From positions 13,979,001 through 14,043,000 of the forward strand of contig CM060979.1 of assembly GCA_030765065.1 (NCBI GenBank): a stretch of DNA of 64,000 nt, given 5' to 3'. Positions 35,225 to 47,162 of this stretch are shown piece by piece. Each line of letters starts with the position of its first letter. Position 1 is the stretch's first letter. The notes beneath the pieces are model-generated. The model ran no database searches. It was given only the letters and a program-made list of their open reading frames with translations, and was not told the origin of the DNA. This DNA comes from Deroplatys truncata (lineage: Eukaryota > Arthropoda > Insecta > Mantodea > Mantidae). The position numbers were made by a program, and so were the translations under genes.

Positions 35225-36930
35225 TGAGATCTTTAAGCCTGGCCGATTTGAACTGAATCTGAGAAAAGGTCATAGTTTACTACCTGGTCAGTGGAAATAT
35301 GGCAGGAGAGGAGAACTAAGTAAGAAAATTGGCCAAATGTATAGAATGTTTTGTAAAGAATTACTTGGACTACCAAGAGCAGCACCAGGCGAGGTTGCAT
35401 TAGTAGAACTAGGAAGAATGAGAAGGAAAGATATAACAGTAGAAAGAATTTTAAAATTTGGTTTAGATGTATGAAAATGGAGGAAGGTGAAATCTTAAAG
35501 ATATTCCTGACTTAGCAAAAGGTTCTAAGAAACAAACAGCTGGTGAAAAGAAATCGAAAAAATAATGGAGTCAACTGGAATGGGGGATATATGGGGTTGG
35601 AGGAAAGAAATACAAACAAATTTTGGAAAGTAGTAAGAAATAGAGTAGAAGATATAGAACACAAGATATATTGGGAAGCCTTGAAGATAAAATATCATTA
35701 AGCTTTTGATAAAGAAGGAGTGGGGAAGAGAGAGGTACATTGATTGCTGTAATAGACAAGAAAGGGAAGGTTTAGCATGGATGAGAACAGGATCAATGTA
35801 CTTAACCCCTTCAAGGATACCCAATGAGAGTAAGAATAAAAACACAAACGAAAAAATATTTTTGTTACTTTGGGGCGCGAACCTCTGACTATGCAACCTA
35901 ACCATATCATGCCACAATGCCTTAAACCGCTTGGCCATCTGAACACATGATAGTTGCAGCAATTGTTTGGTCTCATAAACCGCTGCCCAATATAGGGAGT
36001 GATTTTTTTTTTAAAAAAAAGGGGTAAAATACGTGTTCTGCACTCAAGCATCTGTCAGCATCCAACCGTGCCGTCACACCGCTTGCTTTAGTTGGGCCCT
36101 CCCCATTCTTTTCCACAGTTTCAATTGAGTGCAGAACATGCATTTTACCGAGATTCGATCCTATGAATCCTTGGTCTTGATAGGTTAGCTACTCCTATCA
36201 TGCCTTAGACCACATGGCCATAAATCCCGATGTCGAAGTCAAGTTGCAGATGGAAGCACATTGCTTCCTGTACCCATACCCTCAGACTTGTAGGAAAACA
36301 CTTTCCTAATATGATACCACCCACCGCAAAAAAGCGGCGTCCATTTCGAAAGTGTCTGGTGTTCGCAAGGAAGCTAATATGATTTGTCATGAATGTGATG
36401 TGCCATTGTGTTTATCTATGTTTTGAGATATACCATTCAAGAAGGAAATTTTAAATGTAGAATTTATTCAAATTTATTATAAAAGAGAAAAGTTATAATA
36501 ATTAAGGTTAAATAAGCATTAAATCCATGTAAATCCATATGCTTTCTCCTGCATTTTAACATGGACGTCATATGACGTCCATATCCCCGAAAGGGTTAAG
36601 AGGGATGAGAGGCAACGGAAGGGGGATATGTGAGTTGTGTGGAGAAAGACACTATATTACAGAATATAACGAAATAAGGAAATGCAGGGAAAAAGTGTGG
36701 GAGAAGAAATGGGAAAATATGGATAGAAAAATAGTAGCTATAAAGATGTTGACAGGGAAAGAAGAAAAGGCAGTGAAGGGCATGGGAGAATTTTTAAGGC
36801 AGGTAAAGGAAAAATGGCTTACAAAAGTAAGAGAGGCAAGGGTCTCTCAGTGAGCGATAAGGCCTGGGAGCCAAGCAATCTGAGTGGTCCAATAAGAAAG
36901 CAAGCACCAGACAAATTGTACATAAGATGT
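35225..36930 (+). pseudogene. LINE ORF2 C-terminal copy A, split by a TTAA element
   Basis: The segment 35310-35475 reads KKIGQMYRMFCKELLGLPRA, then PGEVALVELGRMRRKDI, and 36600-36840 reads GICELCGERHYITEYNEIRK, an end with a C-x2-C...H...C knuckle. It parallels copy B at 42277-43370. The insertion at 35816-36595 separates the two halves. Several frameshifts are present. Confidence 0.8.
35816..36595. mobile_element. piggyBac-type non-autonomous element with TTAA duplication
   Basis: TTAA lies on both sides (35812-35815 and 36596-36599). The left end is ccccttcaaggatac and the reversed right end is ccctttcggggatatgg, matching over about 15 bp. The paralogous LINE copy at 42930-42975 runs through this site uninterrupted. 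Inside are two degraded tRNA-like pieces, an inverted pair gttctgcactcaa (36033 and its reverse at 36126) and a perfect palindrome at 36561-36582 next to the right end. No transposase is encoded (780 bp). Confidence 0.85.
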
Positions 36931-37320
36931 AGGGGTACGAGTGATATATTAATATACATTGTATATATAGTAAACCAAATTGTAGAACAAATTGTACAAT
37001 AAATTCAATTCAAATTCATACTACCTGGCACTGTCCATTCCAAAAGATTTTATAGAAAACGACAATATGTCTATTACTGAATACAGAATCTATAATCTTC
37101 ACCTTTTAGATTCAGGGTAGCCAAAAGCAGTTCATCACTCGATACCTTTATATAACCATAGAAAATACTTTTGTAAACAAAATAGATCACTAACTAAATT
37201 TAAAAATTGTTTTTAAAAAAAACATTGATAATTTATGTTATTCATTACCTATTCATTAATTGTGCTTCAGTGATTAAAATCTAATGTGCTACATTCATAG
37301 ATTTTCTCTATTGACTATCC
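36931..37320. other. Intergenic, no gene recognised
   Basis: AT-rich sequence between the LINE copy and the next repeat block; nothing recognisable. Confidence 0.5.
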
Positions 37321-37324
37321 ATTT

Positions 37325-38434
37325 TACTCTCTCTACTACATATAGTAAGTAGGCAAAATATTACATTCCACTAAAAAAAAAATTGTGTGACACTCACATG
37401 ACTTTCTCTACTCTTGTATACAAACTATTTTTACAAACGCTTATTCTCCATATGCTTCATGTTAATCGAGATGTTAATCTTATTGCTAATTTTCTTGTAG
37501 ATGCGAGGGGAATATGGTAGGTTTTAAGCGATAGTCAAATATTTTAAGAGCTGGTTGCTATGTGGAGTATTCATTCTCTTTGTATGTACAGGACATAAAA
37601 AATGAATAACAAATTCCCATTTGAGAAAAAGTATTGGAAAATTTAATGGAATAACAAGCAACATCTCGAAAATGGTTCACTCACCAAAAAAAAATGTATA
37701 TGACATCAATTGTGTATTTTAATGTGATCTACATTTTTTGTGTAGTAAAATTTTGTCTATCTCTTATGGTTTACCAGTTATGCAGAAGTCGTTCACAATG
37801 AAGAATACTTTTGGAGACATTCCCAGAAAATTCGAGATATACATTTTATTTGTCATGAAAGTATCTTAAACATATGATATTTTAATCAAAATCGTTAGAG
37901 CCATTTTTGAGAAAATTAAAATTTTCGAAAAAATGTTCCATGTAAAGGGTAATCTGGGGTTGGGAGATTTTTTTGAAAAGTAGAGAAAGTAATTATATAC
38001 TGAAATACATGTTTTGAGCCCCCCGATACAAAAAAAGAGCTTTTAGAAAAAGGTCCATCTGTGTGTCTGTGAACAGCATAACTCAAAGGCGAAAAGTTGG
38101 ATAAATACCAAGCTTGATTTTTAGGTTCAGTATATTTCAAATAAGCAACACAAAGATTTTTATGAAAATCCCCCCACCCCATACTACCCTTTACATGATA
38201 CATTTTTCGAAAATGATGATTTTCTCAAAAATGGCTCTAACGATTTTGATTAAAATATATATTTAAGATATTTTCATGAAAAATGAAATGTATATCTTGA
38301 ATTTTCTGTGAATGTCCCTAAAAGTATTCTTCATTGTGAACGACGTTTGCATAACTGGTAAACCATAAGAGAGAGAGAAAATTTTACTACAAAAAATGTA
38401 GATTAAAACACACAATTTATGTCATATACTTGTT
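37325..38434 (+). repeat. Head element interrupted by an inverse, internally deleted copy
   Basis: The head start (tttactctctctactacata) runs to an A-run at about 37384, where an inverse copy begins (gtgtgacactcacatgactt). That copy ends with gtagagaaagtaat near 37993, and the outer head resumes with tatactgaaatacatgtttt. In the inverse copy the region between the gggagattttt block and the terminal gtagagaaagt is missing. The arrangement repeats that at 4455-7545. Confidence 0.75.
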
Positions 38435-39300
38435 ACTTTTTCCACTATGTATAGTAAGTAGGGGAAGTATTGCATTCCACCCAAAAATTCGATACCGAGA
38501 TTTCACTGGAAATACGTGTTTTGAGGCCCCCTGAATCCAAAATAAAGCATTTTTAGAAAAAAAAATGTTCGTGTGTATGTCTGTGAGCATCATAACACAA
38601 AAACGAAAAGTTTAAGTACCAAACTTGGTATTTAGGTTCAGCACTTTACAAAGATGCGGCATCAAGATTTTCAAGAATATCTCTCACCATCCTCCCACCC
38701 CAAGCTACCCTTTACATAGAACATTTTTCGAAATTTTTTATTTTCTAAGAAACGGCTCTAACAATTTTTATTAAAATACGATATATTAAAGATGTTTACA
38801 TGACAAATAAAATCAATGTCTTGAGTTTTGTGGAGGTAGCCTGTGAAGTCCTCTTCATTCAGAAGGAATTTTGTATAATATTATATAACATTCAGCGATA
38901 AACGAAAACGTGTTACACAAAAAAATGTAGATATCTTTAAAGCACATAATTTTTTTCATATAAGCTTTGTTGTGGCATAAGCTATTTCTGAGATATTCGT
39001 TATTAAAAGTTGAAATTATTCAACACTTGTCCTTCTTTTAGTCTCATGTATTTTCAGTTGTTTCTCGCGATGTCTTGGAAACTGTGGAATTTTAAAGCCA
39101 GCATATAGCGTCCAGTTGTTAAACATTTGACTATCGCTGTTCTCTTTGTATCTATAACGAAATGTGTAATGTAGCTGTTTCTGTAAAGGTTTAAGTAAAA
39201 TGTAGTAGATAGAAAAATAAGCTTTAGTAAGAATAGTTTATATACCCACTAATAAACCATAGAGGGTAGAGAAAGGCATGTGAATGTATTACATCGGATT
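38435..39300 (+). repeat. Head-tail copy, diverged
   Basis: It starts actttttccactatgtatag and ends ggtagagaaaggcatgtgaa ... acatcggatt, with all family blocks in order. It is more diverged than the copies at 40403 and 60183. Confidence 0.75.
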
Positions 39301-39639
39301 GTTCTGGAACAAGAATGATCGGAGTTTTCATCACCACATGATATAATTTCTTTGAATTGTTTAAGTGTCATTATTGAAATGAATAATAGCCACTTTGGCC
39401 CCCTTCCAATTATGCAGGAACGTTTTGGACGATGTTTCCAATAAATTTAGCAGCAGTCTCATATGCCCGCCATTGAAACTTTCTTGTTGAGCTAGTGACA
39501 GTTGAATTAGAGAAGTTTCTAGTGAATAATTCCCTTCGTACTGCACGATTGTTTACACTTTCAGAATCCACACATAAGCAAAATAATTTCGCTATAGTTG
39601 TGAATTTTCAATCTGCATGTGAGCTTCCAGCATACATAA

Positions 39640-39780
39640 GCAGCAACACAAGTAGTCGAGGTCTTGAATCGTGAACGTGAGTTTTGCGGTTCAAATCCTG
39701 CCGGGACGTCCTCTCTGAGTGTTTTTTCCAGGTCTTCCTCAGTGCTCATAACTACAAATGCAGGAGAGCTACTTTAAATT
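39640..39780 (+). mobile_element. tRNA-like SINE piece
   Basis: It includes agtagtcgaggtcttgaatc and a B box GCGGTTCAAATCC, followed by tgccgggacgtcctctctga. The 3' limit is unclear. Confidence 0.55.
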
Positions 39781-40402
39781 TAGGCCTGGAAGGTTTCCTT
39801 CTCTAATTTCCTTTCCAAATTACAATTTCATTTCATGCATTATCAGTGCCCATCACCTGTGTTACCGCATGTGGTAGGAACGGGAGTTCAGAACACAGAA
39901 GAAATGTGCGCAGACGTAGTATAAGCGCAAGACTTTGAATTCATGTTATTTAATGGAAGCATTCACATAGATTCACGCAACGCAAGAGCTTGCAAACTCC
40001 TTTATGCTTGCGTTGCGTGCATAGAGGAAGAATTCTGCATTTCTTTCTCTTTGCATTGCCTGCTGTTCAACAGCAGACGATCGCGATGCGAGAGTTTAGC
40101 CGTCTAATGTACATGCGTGCACTCTTCCATCAGGCCGTGCCATAGAAATTGTGGGTCAGCATCTCTCATTTCTCTCAAGAGGTTATGGTAGTCTCCTTAC
40201 TGAATCCTGTTTCATTTAGTGGATGAACTCGGGCATCTGTGCCGAGATTTCTTGGCTCAAGCGCAAAGAGATAATGAACATCGCATTAATATAACTTGTG
40301 CAGCTGTATCATCACATGTATAACGCTGCAGTTTCCGGACATTATTCCTTACGCGGAAAGGAGGTATGAAATTTTAAGAAGCTTACGGAATCGGGTTTTT
40401 TT

Positions 40403-41498
40403 ACTTTCTCTACTACGTATAGTAAGTAGGGGAAGTATTGCATTCCACCCAAAAATTCGATACCGAGATTTCGCCGGAAATACATGTTTTGAGACCTCCT
40501 GAATCCAAAAAAAGCATTTTTGGAAACATGTCCGTGTGTGTGTCTGTGTGTGTGTCTGTGTGTCTGTGAACAGCATAACTCAAAAACTAACAGTCGGATA
40601 AACACCAAGCTTGGTATTTAGGTTCAGTATCTTCCAGAGATGCGACACGAAGGTTTTCAAGAAAATCCCCCCACCCCAGACTACCCTTTACATGGAACAT
40701 TTTTCGAAAATTTTAATTTTCTCAAAATTGGCTCTAACGATTTTGATGAAAATATCATATGTTTAACATAATGTCATGAGAAATGAAATGTATATCTTGA
40801 ATTTTCTGGGAATGTCTCCAAAAGTATTCTTCATTGTGAATGACTTTTGCATAACTGGTAAACCATAAGAGATAGACAAAATTTTACTACACAAATAATG
40901 TAGATCGCGTTAAAATACACAACTTATGTCATATACATTTCTTTTGTTGAGTGAACCGTTTTCGAGATATTGCTTGTTATTCCCTTAAATTTGCCAATAC
41001 TTATACTTTTTCTCACATTCGTTATTCATTTTTTTTATGTCCTGGACATGCAAAGAGAATGGAATGCGCCACATAGCAACCAGCGTTAAAATATTTGACT
41101 ATCGCTTAAAAGCTACCATATTTCCCTTGCATCTACAAGAAAATTACCAATAAGATTGACATCTCGATATCTCGATTAACATGAACCATATGGAGAATAA
41201 GCGTTTGTAAAATTAGATTGTACAAGAGTAGAGAAAGTCATGTGAGTGTAACACATCAGATTTTTTTTATGTCCTGGACATGCAAAGAGAATGGAATGCG
41301 CCACATAGCAACCAGCCTTAAAATATTTGACTATCGTTTAAAAGCTACCATATTTCCCTTGCATCTACAAGAAAAGTACCAATAAGATTGACATCTTGAT
41401 ATCTCAATTAACATGAAGCATATGGAGAATAGGCATTTGTAAAATTAGATTGTACAAGAGTAGAGAAAGTCATGTGAGTGTAACACATCAGATTTTTT
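40403..41498 (+). repeat. Head-tail-tail array
   Basis: One head (40403 to about 41030) is followed by a tail beginning atgtcctggacatgcaaaga at 41037 and a second tail beginning with the same words at about 41279. The two tails differ at few positions (for example cagcgttaaa versus cagccttaaa). Each tail ends gtgtaacacatcagattttt. Confidence 0.9.
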
Positions 41499-41954
41499 AA
41501 TACGCAGAGTTGATTGTGTGGTATCCTGGGTTCTTAAATTGCGTAGGAGTTGTTGCTTTATCGAAAACATTGGGCCCTTCTTGGCGACCGCTTAGCTTTT
41601 TCGCAATGTCAGAAGATATTGCGAACGCGATGGAAAAAAAATGGCTAACGGAATGTCGGGAAGCAAGGAAAATATAGCTAAAGTGGATCATTCGAGTTTA
41701 GACGCGCAGATACTACGGCTAAGCCCAGTCGTCGCTCTGTAGCTGCGGCCCTTGCGGCTTAGAGCCCATAATGTTACAATCTTGGCAGCAGAATGCCGAC
41801 AGCAACGCTAACATAATGCAAATGCGTAAGCTATATATTGATAGCGAAAGTGCTCACTACCCACATACGGAATAACGGCCGTGTTTCCATAGTACTTTCA
41901 ATGTTTTGAGCAAACGGTCGTGATGTCACTAACGCTACGGGCGGTTGTTGGCGT

Positions 41955-41983
<29 letters not shown>
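41955..41983. repeat. (TG)n microsatellite
   Basis: About 14 uninterrupted TG units in otherwise unremarkable sequence between two repeats. Confidence 0.95.
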
Positions 41984-41985
<2 letters not shown>

Positions 41986-42276
41986 TGTGACCTACTTATT
42001 TATAAAATATTTACTGAACTTTCTTATTTGGTACCGTTGGTTATATTATTCAATTTGAAACTTACGGTGCAGTTGGAACATTTCCGCAACTAGTTTAAGG
42101 ATCTAGAAGCCCGTGCAAACTTCTTGCGTTACGCGTAAGGCTGCATTGTGAATGGTGTTCTCTCACGCCTGCGCTTATGCTGCATTGCGTTAGCGCTTAC
42201 ATTTCATTGTGAATGAAGTCTTACACTGAGGTTTTTTCGTTCCGTAACTCCCGCGTTACTTACGAGTGATAGTAAC

Positions 42277-43370
42277 ATGCACTGTTGGGGGGCGCATAGC
42301 AGGAAGGTTGTGGCTAAAGGAAAGGCAGCAATGACAGGAGTAAGGATGTGCAAATATAAATTGGAAATGCCAACTAAGTGGCTAGAAAGAATGTATGAAA
42401 CATTGGTGGAAACAAGAATGTTATATGCAGTAGAAATTTGGGGAGGATCTGAATTAAGCAGGAAAATAGACCAGAGGTACGGAATGTTCTGTAAAGAGCT
42501 ATTGGGGCTAACAAGATCAGCACCAGGGGAAGTAGCATTAGTGGAATTAGGAAGAACAAGAAGAAAGGGAGTGATACTGGAAAGGATATTAAAATTTTGG
42601 TTTAGGTGCCTGAGAAAAGATAAAGAGGAAATTTTAAAGATATGCATGTGACAACAAAAGAGTATGAAAAATAAAAATAGCTGGTGGACAGGGGTAGAAA
42701 AAATTATGGAGAAGATAGGAATGGGAGATATTTGGAGAACAGGAGAAAGAAATAGCGATGGTTTTTGGATAGCAGTAAGAAACAGAGTGGAGGATATAGA
42801 AAGACAAGAGATTTGGGGAAGCTTAGAAAATAAAAAGTCACTAGGGTTCTATAGATTAGTAAAAAGGAAATGGGGAAGAGAAGGGTATGTAGATTATTGT
42901 AATAGAGCAGGAAAAGAAGCGTTTGCATGGATGAGAACAGGAGCAATGTATTTGAGAGGGTTAAGAGGAAAAAAAATGGGATTTGTGAATTATGCGACGA
43001 TAGCGAAAGCACAGATCATTATGTGTCAGAATGCAAAGAATTAGCAGAATGGAGACAAGAAGTATGGGAAGAAAAATGGGAAAAAATGGATAAGAAAATA
43101 GTAGCAATAAAAATGCTAACGAGAAAAGAAGAAAAGCAAATTAAGAATATAGGGGAGTTCTTAAAGAAAGTAAAAGAGAAATGGAGTAGAAAAGTAAGAG
43201 AGATAAGAAAGGTAGAAAGGCAAATGGAGGAAGGAGAAGATGGGCAAATATGGATAAAGGGTAGTAAGGAATGTTTAGAGGAGCCAGAAGGCCAGGGTGC
43301 CAGACAAAAAGAGCAGCATAGCTGGTAAGGAAATTAGGACATAATGTTAAGTTAGTTTATAATTTATAAA
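42277..43370 (+). pseudogene. LINE ORF2 C-terminal copy B, three overlapping frames
   Basis: Frame one (42277-42651) reads KWLERMYETLVETRMLYAVE and IDQRYGMFCKELLGLTRSAP, the RT C-terminal thumb region of a CR1/Jockey-like LINE. Frame two (42664-43044) continues with WWTGVEKIMEKIGMGDIW, and frame three (42927-43328) ends with GICELCDDSESTDHYVSECK, a C-x2-C-x8-H-x4-C knuckle. Only two frameshifts separate the pieces, so the decay is recent. The coding strand is unusually purine-rich. Confidence 0.8.
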
Positions 43371-43399
43371 TAAAACATGCACTGCAATGAGTACTAACC

Positions 43400-43850
43400 G
43401 TTTTAAGTGGTGTTGGAAGTGTCCATCTGCGTGGAGACATTCCTGGCATCTTCGGATGAAATTCCATTCACACTCATAAGTTCTTCTTGCGTAATGTTCA
43501 TAATTTGTGTTTTATATTGTCCTTAAGTTCGTCTATGGCGTGGGGGTTGCTCATATAAACTTCTCTTTTGGGTTCCCCACAAATAGATGCACCAATTTCG
43601 TCAATTTCTTCCTCCGTTAGAACATTTCGTTTTCGCTTCTTAGGTGTAGCGATCCGTTGTCCTAAACTTATCAACCAGGCGTCGAACAGTTTCTCTACTT
43701 GGAACTGGAATACCAGAGAACTTCTCCTGAAATTGTCTACATGATTCGGTGTGTGCAAATCACACGCAACACAGATGTTTTGAATAAACTTTCACGATGT
43801 CAACTCTCCTTACAGCATGAACACAAAACTGATAAAGATAACCGTGAACG
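43400..43850 (-). pseudogene. DNA transposon relic with HTH segment (DUF4817-like)
   Basis: The reverse complement reads FQEKFSGIPVPSRETVRRLV, then KKRKRNVLTEEEIDEIGASI and after an apparent deletion NPHAIDELKDNIKHK. This order (HTH, basic linker, then SNPHAIDELK from near the transposase C-terminus) is typical of the widespread insect Tc1/mariner-like family whose N-terminal domain is called DUF4817. The catalytic middle is missing. Confidence 0.6.
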
Positions 43851-44760
43851 CGTTATGCGCCGCCAGTAGCCTCGGAAAAAAGTACCGAGCTTGCTACGCG
43901 TATAGCCGGTCTGTGGCTTCACTTTAAAACGCCCGCACGTTATTTTGATCTATGCAAGACAGTGCCTGAGTTACGCTGCGTTTGTAGTCCAGCGGGCTAA
44001 CAAAAGGAAGGATCGTTTCATCGTGAGACGCACCCCCAGTTGAGGCTAAAGCCATGTGATATATCCTGCGTCCAGCAGAGTGGCATCTCTTCATCCTTGC
44101 GTAGTCTGACATCTCAGTATTGGCGAGTTTGTCGGAACTATATCGGTAACAGAAAGCTTGGCAGCGTTTGGAATGCCTACAGATGATGTTGAGGGACACT
44201 TTATGGTTTTGTAATGATCGCTGGATCCCTATATGATGCAGTGATCCACGCTTCATTGCGGAGCGCATTATGGAGCTACAAGCCCGTCCAGTTCGAGGTT
44301 TCATAAATGCGGAGATGCCATTTCTTACGACTCCCGCCCTCATTGATGAAATTCACGGATGCGTCCATTAAATTCCGTAATCCCAGTGTTATCTTTTCCG
44401 AAGCAGATCAACGCACCCCTTCACCTACCTCATACAGCATGTGAATTTCTGAATTGCCTCCGTGCTGTCAACATACTTTTTGGCTAGCGAGATGTTCAAA
44501 CCTTTCGCCCATTGAAGATATTTACGACTAGACGGACTACAAAATCAGGCAATGCAACTACGGCAGATTTGGGAGTTATTTGCACCGCCCAAGGTAGACT
44601 CTTTGATATATGAGTGCCTCAACGCTGCCTCTCCTTGTACTAGGAGTGGTCCAACATTGTATTCACGTGCATTCTGCAAGTACATGATACCCTGCGAAAA
44701 TGCTGGCTGTGATATGATATTCTGCTGTAATATTTACTGCCACCCAGTTGTATTTCCCTG
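43851..44760. other. Unassigned sequence
   Basis: A 139-codon minus-strand frame exists at 43924-44343 but shows no motif I recognise and is likely part of a decayed element. Nothing else stands out. Confidence 0.3.
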
Positions 44761-44761
44761 C

Positions 44762-45050
44762 TGAGGCTTCGTGGTCTAAGGGTACTATGCTAGCCACTAG
44801 TTCCCGAGGTCGCGAGTTCAAATCCGGCGGAGGGCGATGGATTTTTTCGGCCGTAAAATCCTTAGCATGGTTTCCTTCGGAAGGGAATTAAGACGTTGGT
44901 CCCGTGCAGTAGATTTACCGCACGTAAAAGGGCCTCAAGCCTGATAAAGAGGCCTCTGAGCAAATCTTCCTGTATTTCACTCCCAATATAGAATGAGACG
45001 CTAAGAACCATAGAAGTTAAAGATCGTCCATAAATAAAATTCATTTTTCT
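44762..45050 (+). mobile_element. tRNA-derived SINE, family S1
   Basis: The head starts aggcttcgtggtctaagggt and has CTAGTTCCCGAGG and the B box GAGTTCAAATCC, then the ccgtaaaatccttagcatgg body and the ataaaattcatt end. The head differs from the other S1 copies in the A-box side (ctaagg instead of gtagtgg). Confidence 0.8.
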
Positions 45051-45102
45051 GCTAAGACTCCTTTGTACCTCAGGCGCAACCTTTCCTTTTCATAGCGTGT
45101 AT

Positions 45103-45870
45103 AAAATGCAGTCTGATGCAGTAAACACATGCATTACATTTACATGGCTTTCTCTAGCCACTATCGTTTCTTTTTATATGCATTCTGGAGTGCATTCTTC
45201 GAAAAACTTATTTTTTCTATCTACTTAATGTTAATCAAGATAAATATTTGCAGAAGCAGTCATTTTATATTTGGTTGTAGTTACCAAGGGGATAGAGGAG
45301 GCTGAAGCGATTGTCAAATCTTTAAAAAGGAGGTCGCAGTATGTTGGCCTTAAAATCCCATACTCTTAATGACATAGGAGAAACAACCGAATGACGACAT
45401 CACTTTGAAATGACAGTATTGAAAAATTCAAACCAGTAACAAATATCTCGGAAATAGCTGAGGCCTCAAAAAAGTTATTTGAAATAAATTGGTTGTTTGA
45501 AAGAGATCTATATGTTTTAGGACTATTTTGTCAATATATTATGATTTACTTGTTTTAAATATTACGCAAAATTCATACCGAAGGGAGAGGACTTCATAGG
45601 CTATTGCCAGAGAATTCAAGATACATATTTCATTCGACATGTAAATACCTTAAGTATATGACATTTTTATCAAAAACATTAGAGTAATTTTTGATAACAT
45701 AAACAAGCATCAAACTTTTAAATTTTTAGTATTTATCACACTTTTCGTTTTATACTTTTCACACGCACATGCACAAGGGCATTTTTTTTTAAAATTCACT
45801 TTTTTATTCACGGAAATCAAAAGATGCCATGAAATCGTGATATCGAATTGTTGGAAGGAGTGCAAAAGGT
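45103..45870 (-). repeat. Old inverse copy of head/tail family
   Basis: On the + strand it begins gtctgatgcagtaaacacat, with catggctttctct and gcgattgtcaaatctttaa, and ends tcgaattgttggaaggagtg, the reversed head start. Many indels mark it as the most diverged copy in the window. Confidence 0.65.
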
Positions 45871-46053
45871 ACAGGATGAAGGTGACAATAGAAAGCGAAT
45901 CTGCAAAAGAGTAATACCAACCTGTCAGCTAACCTTAATTAAAGTGGGCTGTGAAGGCCTCATTCAGCTGAGAGGATTGGATTGGAATCTGTGACTTCCT
46001 GAGTAAGTATCCCATGCGTTAGATGCCCAGTGGCTGTCAATGTTACCTTAATA

Positions 46054-47104
46054 CACTGAAAGGCCAAAAGTCATGGTAAGGCACTGAGTCGCCCCTCCGC
46101 GAGCCCTCGAAGCATGGACTCTACGAGGAGTTGGATTCGTTCTGGAGGGATACTGATACACGCATCTTGTAGTTAGTGCTGTGTTCATTGAGCGTACACC
46201 AGTATCGGCAGTATCCCATTAATGCTCGACTGCGTTAAGATCGGGTTATCTGGAGGGCCAAACCATGGTCGAATTCGCTGGAGTATTCATCAAACCACCT
46301 GCGTGCAATCAAAGAGCAGTGACATGTCGCATTGCCCTGTTGAAAAATCGCATCTCCATCAGGGCAATCTAGTGCTAGAAAGGGATGCAAATGGTCTGAG
46401 AGAATGTCCACGTAACGTGTAGCTGTCATTGATCTCTGCAGCCGGACAGTGGGGCCTAATTGCAGCCATGCGGACACAGTCTTGTTGATGGGAAGATCAT
46501 AGCTTCATACGGTATAACGCCACACTCATGCACCCATCAGCTCGATACAATTGGATTCATCCGACCATGCTATACTCCACCATCGCCTCCATGGTCCAGT
46601 GACGATGTTCGCGGGCCTATAGTCGAGGTGTCAGCAAAGAGACACGAGTCTGTCGTCGGCTGTTGAAGCCTATGATGCCCATGCGTCTCCTTACAGTCTT
46701 AGTAGAAATGGTTTCCTGACGCCCCACATTCAAATAGGCTGTGATCTATTCGCTGTGACCCTTTGAGCGCTGTATGGCTGCACTGAGGCAATGTGACGTC
46801 CATTCGTCAAACACCTGTGGTCGTCATATGCGGCGGTTTACGCGTGTCGAAACATTGTCTCTGCGATGATGAAGGTTCATACACTGGTGACCTGGGAAAC
46901 CCCAATTCTTGTGTAGTCTCCATATACTATGACCTATGCGTTCATACACCGATTGTCGTCGATTAACTCGTGACGTGCTGCCATATTCACTACAACCTGT
47001 CTGTGACAGGCTGCTCATATATCGTGTCTACACGCGCCATACGCCGTATATAACCACAACACTCAAATGGGACAATAATTCCCTTGACTTTTGGCCACTC
47101 AGTT
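46054..47104 (-). mobile_element. Tc1-like transposon relic (transposase on minus strand)
   Basis: The ends are cactgaaaggccaaaagtca (left, after TA at 46052-46053) and the reversed aactgagtggccaaaagtca (right). The minus strand gives TATRYVDILSDHLHPFL, DAIFQQGNATCHCSLIARRW and, in a shifted frame, VWPSR-PDLNAVEH; the last contains the third catalytic Glu of a DD34E transposase. The second Asp is replaced by Gly (QQGNA for QQDNA). Its right end abuts the terminal region of the - strand host gene. Confidence 0.85.
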
Positions 47105-47156
47105 TGATTCATTAGGCAGAATGAGTCAAATCAGTAACAAGGAATGGAAAGTATAC

Positions 47157-47162
47157 TTTATT
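47157..47162 (-). promoter_or_regulatory. Candidate poly(A) signal of the coiled-coil gene
   Basis: AATAAA on the - strand, 510 bp after the stop at 47672 and about 55 bp before the Tc1 relic. It would give a 3' UTR of roughly 530 bases. Confidence 0.5.

Noticed and set aside
35525..36051. Long minus-strand frames in the LINE/MITE region
   Set aside because: Reverse strand of a purine-rich LINE sequence, which is stop-poor by composition.
43924..44343. 139-codon minus-strand open frame
   Set aside because: Arg/Ser-rich without motif; lies beside a transposon relic and shows no splice or promoter context.
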